Assembly: GCA_905250075.1 (NCBI GenBank)
Contig: CAJNOP010000080.1
Location: 248,001 to 312,000, forward strand
DNA from: Rotaria sp. Silwood1
Taxonomy: Eukaryota; Rotifera; Eurotatoria; Philodinida; Philodinidae
Length of the DNA stretch: 64,000 bases
Reading direction: 5' to 3'
Shown: piece after piece, positions 61,203 through 64,000 of the stretch
Layout: each line of letters starts with the position of its first letter
Position numbering within the stretch: position 1 is the first letter of the stretch
Translations under genes and position numbers: made by a program
Notes under the pieces: model-generated
Database searches by the model: none
What the model was told of the DNA's origin: nothing
Seen by the model: the letters and a program-made list of their open reading frames with translations, nothing else

Positions 61203-63449
61203 TCATTCCATTGAAAATTTTTCAAGTTTATCACTTTTACTTAACCATGATATATTCGTATCAGATGATCCAGATTGAAAAGCAGTTGAAATAAGATCTT
61301 TTACTTCAACATATGTTTTATTAAGTTGTTTAGCTTGTTGATAAGTTGTACATGATAAAGAATTGTCATTAGGAAAATTTGTTTGAATAAAATTTGTAAA
61401 CTCTTCAAAAAGATTTCGTTTACTTAATAGAGACATTGTTCGATCATTTCTATAAGACAAAAAATAAAAAACTAATCATAGAATTCAAAACTCAACCAAT
61501 CTCGAGTCCAATCTATTATCAAGAAAAAAAAACAAAATAGTGTAGTTCTATATTGATTAATATATTCAGTTGTTCAGTTGTGTTCTCAGATATTCAATGA
61601 TTGTATTCATCAATTTTTCCCTCTAAATTTTTTTCGACAGTCAAATTTATACATTTTCATTGTGTACAGATTTGATTGTCTGATGAAAAAGTTTCCATTT
61701 TATTTTAGTATGTCATGTATTCGACACAACTGATATTCAATGAGTTAAATATATTTGAAGACTGAACATGAACGAAACGAACTAGTTTTAATTTCAATCT
61801 CGTTCATGTTTATTGCTTAAAACATGTATAAATCATTTTTATGAATCTTACTTCAATTTTCCAGTCATAGGTTCTAATAATTCCCTTCTATCTGGTTTTG
61901 TAATATTCCATGCAAAAGCACTTGTTTGAAGTTTAGCTACTTGTCTTTCATGTTGAAATGATTTTATTTTTGGACAATCAATATCAGGTAAATGACACAT
62001 AAACGGAGATGGTAATGAATGAAAATGTTCATTTAAACGTTCACATAATGAATATTTGACATGATTACGATCAAATGTTGTTTCACATGCTAATGTTATG
62101 GATTCAAGATAAATTGGTTTAGTAAGTAAATTTATTAATAGACCACCTTGAATACCTAAGATATTCCATCGATATATTTTATCACTACATGATTTTATTG
62201 AATATTTTATTGAACTTGTTGAACCAAGGATCGTACCTTCTGTTTGACCTTGTTTATAACGTATGGAATTTGATGAGATATTAAATGAAGCATTACCACA
62301 TGGTAATGATGATATATACATATGAAATGTAATATTATCATGAAGTTGATATTTATTAATTATTGAATTATATTCAAAAATTGATAATTTATTATCTTTT
62401 GATTGTTTAATTTCTTCAAATAAAAATCTAATAAGACCACGACGTGCAAGTATCTCAGCATGACAATCATGTAAAGCTATTCCATCATCAGCATAAATAA
62501 GATTTGTTTCATCAAGACAAGAATTTCCAGTAGCAATACTAATTACACGTGCTTGTTCATATTGTCCATCAATTATCATTAACATACATGCTAATGTTTT
62601 TCGACCAAGTAATAATTCATTTACATTTAAATCTTGAAATGTTGATATAGATCGATGTGCAATATAATCATGTTTATGTGAAAATTCAAATGAAAATTGT
62701 TCATTATTACATGATTCACGATAAAGTAAACGTACGACTTGATCGCACGCTAATTTTTGTGCTTCAGTTTTTGATGAACAAATTTGTGAACTTGGAAATG
62801 CACGACCATTAATTGAAATTATACATGTAAATGATGATGGAGAAATAGAAGAATATTCATAATTTAATGTAAATTTTTTTTGTTGAGCATATTCATTTAA
62901 AGAAGATATACAATTTGCATTTTGTAAAATAGATAAAAGTTCATGACTGGGTAATAATAAATTTGTATTAGATACAGATTGATTATCTATTGATGAAATA
63001 CTTGTTTGTTCTTCTTTCAATGAAATATCTGAACAATTTTCAATTGTGGAACAAATTGGTTGTTCATTTTCACATAGAACGTTTGAATTATCTTTGTTTG
63101 ATGAAGTCATTTTTTCTTGTTGTTGTTGTTGTTGTTGTTTGTCTTCTTCTGCTTTCAATGACAAAATGGATTGATCTTCAGCTAATTGTGAAACAGTAGA
63201 AGTTGATGATGTAATAGTTTCAGTATCTGTACTTGGTTTACGAAGAATTGTAATTGGATGTGGAATAGGTTCCGATGTTGATACAGTCGAATCACCAATA
63301 TTAGTTGTTTGTTTTGTTTTTTTCTTATTTTTTGGTTCGATTTTACGAATTACTTTCGATGAATTATGACATTCAGATGTTGACGGTACTTTTGGTTTAT
63401 TTGGATCATAGAGTTGTTTTGGTTGAAAATGATGATGAATATGTGACAT
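61203..63449 (-). CDS. ADAR-family adenosine deaminase acting on RNA, one dsRBD
   Basis: Minus-strand exons 63449-61852 and 61449-61203, joined in phase 2 over a 402-base intron; 614 residues. ADARs convert adenosine to inosine in double-stranded RNA. N-terminal 150 residues are low complexity, with a KNKKKTK basic patch and a run of seven glutamines (105-111). One dsRNA-binding domain spans about 178-245 (ISSLNEYAQQKKFTLNYEYS ... SKTEAQKLACDQVVRLL). The deaminase domain carries the zinc ligands and proton shuttle seen in ADAR2: H330 and E332 in DCHAEILARRGL, C384 in SLPCGN, C421 in SCSDKIYRWN. The second exon supplies the family C-terminus (LSKRNLFEEF ... YVEVKDLISTAFQSG). PCGN replaces the usual PCGD. 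One-dsRBD layout also occurs in ADAD, but those lack catalytic residues. An acceptor-like AG at 63478-63479 means an upstream exon may extend the N-terminus. Confidence 0.9.
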
Positions 63450-63569
63450 TTGTGGATTGACATAATATGATTGCGGTCTACAATAAAATTATCATCATTA
63501 AAATTTTATAATACAATTTTTACGCGCTGAACTTATAGTATTTACTATACGAAGAATATCAGCACAAAA
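63450..63569. promoter_or_regulatory. Short divergent interval between ADAR-like gene and small membrane protein
   Basis: Only 120 bases separate the two start codons. If both starts are right this must hold both promoters; alternatively the ADAR gene has an upstream exon and the interval is intron. A TTATTGTAG acceptor-like site on the minus strand at about 63478 supports the second view. Confidence 0.35.
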
Positions 63570-63854
63570 ATGTATTCATTTCATGATTATTATGCACAGT
63601 TTGGTATTCTATTGAAGGATACACCATATGAATCAATTATACCATCACGTTATGATATATATGAAGAAGCAATATGTATTATAATATTTCTTCTGTTACT
63701 TAGTATAGAAATTTTTATTTCTATTTCACAAGTCTTAATTGATTGCATGAAAACGACGAGAGAAATGAGTGATAATGGTTTAATGGAGACCGTATATCCA
63801 CAACAAACAGACACTGTGTCAACAACTACAGAAACTTCTTCAACAATTACTTAA
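63570..63854 (+). CDS. Small hypothetical single-pass membrane protein
   Basis: Intronless 94-codon frame. Residues 1-33 are polar with tyrosines (YSFHDYYAQ, YESIIPSRYDIYEE), residues about 34-57 form one strongly hydrophobic segment (AICIIIFLLLLSIEIFISIS), and the rest is polar and rich in threonine and serine (TDTVSTTTETSSTIT). Residue use is more balanced than in the AT-rich noise frames nearby, which favours a real gene. No family recognised. It runs divergently from the ADAR gene and might sit inside an intron of it if ADAR extends upstream. Confidence 0.45.
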   Translation: MYSFHDYYAQFGILLKDTPYESIIPSRYDIYEEAICIIIFLLLLSIEIFISISQVLIDCMKTTREMSDNGLMETVYPQQTDTVSTTTETSSTIT

Positions 63855-64000
63855 ACGATGAATTGATGATTTTTTTTTGTATTAAATAAGATAGCAAAAA
63901 TTTAAAATCGTAATGGAAACTGCATGTCGTTGGATTTTGCGTGAGTCAATACAGCTTGCGAAACTGATTCCGAGTATCACTTTTTAAATTTCGTATGACA
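63855..64000. other. Right edge, non-coding
   Basis: Follows the small membrane-protein frame; a TTAAATAAG run near 63880 could act in polyadenylation. Nothing else seen. Confidence 0.4.

Overview
The window is eukaryotic and metazoan. It is strongly AT-rich. Most introns are about 50-70 bases, with GTAAGT/GTAAAT donors and TTTAG/TTTCAG acceptors. The genes (classical-cadherin cytoplasmic tail, ADAMTS protease, ADAR-type RNA deaminase) exist only in animals. Compact introns, dense genes of mixed orientation, many small foldback elements and close gene copies that exchange sequence would suit a rotifer, perhaps a bdelloid. That placement is inference; no sequence here was compared with a database. 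All exon models below were read by eye and checked by reading-frame arithmetic.

Layout: 1749-2189 (+) last two exons of a cadherin; 2504-3400 (-) DUF1295/steroid-reductase-like membrane protein; 3718-5184 (+) EF-hand protein resembling EFCAB2/DRC8, head to head with the previous gene; 6773-22904 (+) a 34-exon ADAMTS metalloprotease of about 2,041 residues with about 19 thrombospondin-1 repeats; 24182-24754 (-) calmodulin/troponin-C-like protein; 28425-30991 (+) SSRP1, the FACT histone chaperone subunit, without an HMG box; 30992-41161 a 10 kb gene desert with three foldback elements and hAT transposon debris; 41162-41910 (+) sarcoplasmic-calcium-binding-like protein whose first coding exon is only the ATG; 42907-44197 and 47766-49089 (-) tandem CorA-type magnesium transporters; 50380-53212 a cluster of terminal-inverted-repeat and tandem-repeat elements; 54554-57210 (-) an unrecognised, possibly decayed multi-exon gene; 60110-61046 (-) mitochondrial ribosomal protein bL9m; 61203-63449 (-) ADAR-family adenosine deaminase with one dsRNA-binding domain; 63570-63854 (+) a small single-pass membrane protein.

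The genes do not form one pathway. Three are small EF-hand proteins, two are extracellular/adhesion proteins, and the rest are housekeeping (FACT, mitoribosome, RNA editing, Mg2+ transport). The points most worth a second look are: the ADAMTS repeat array built of symmetric phase-0 exons, each starting at the first cysteine of a repeat; its possible hydrophobic C-terminal anchor; the 345-base tract that appears identical, intron included, between the two CorA copies (a gene-conversion signature); a foldback element between them carrying two opposed hammerhead-ribozyme-like cores; the SSRP1 without HMG box; and several uncharacterised palindromic elements.
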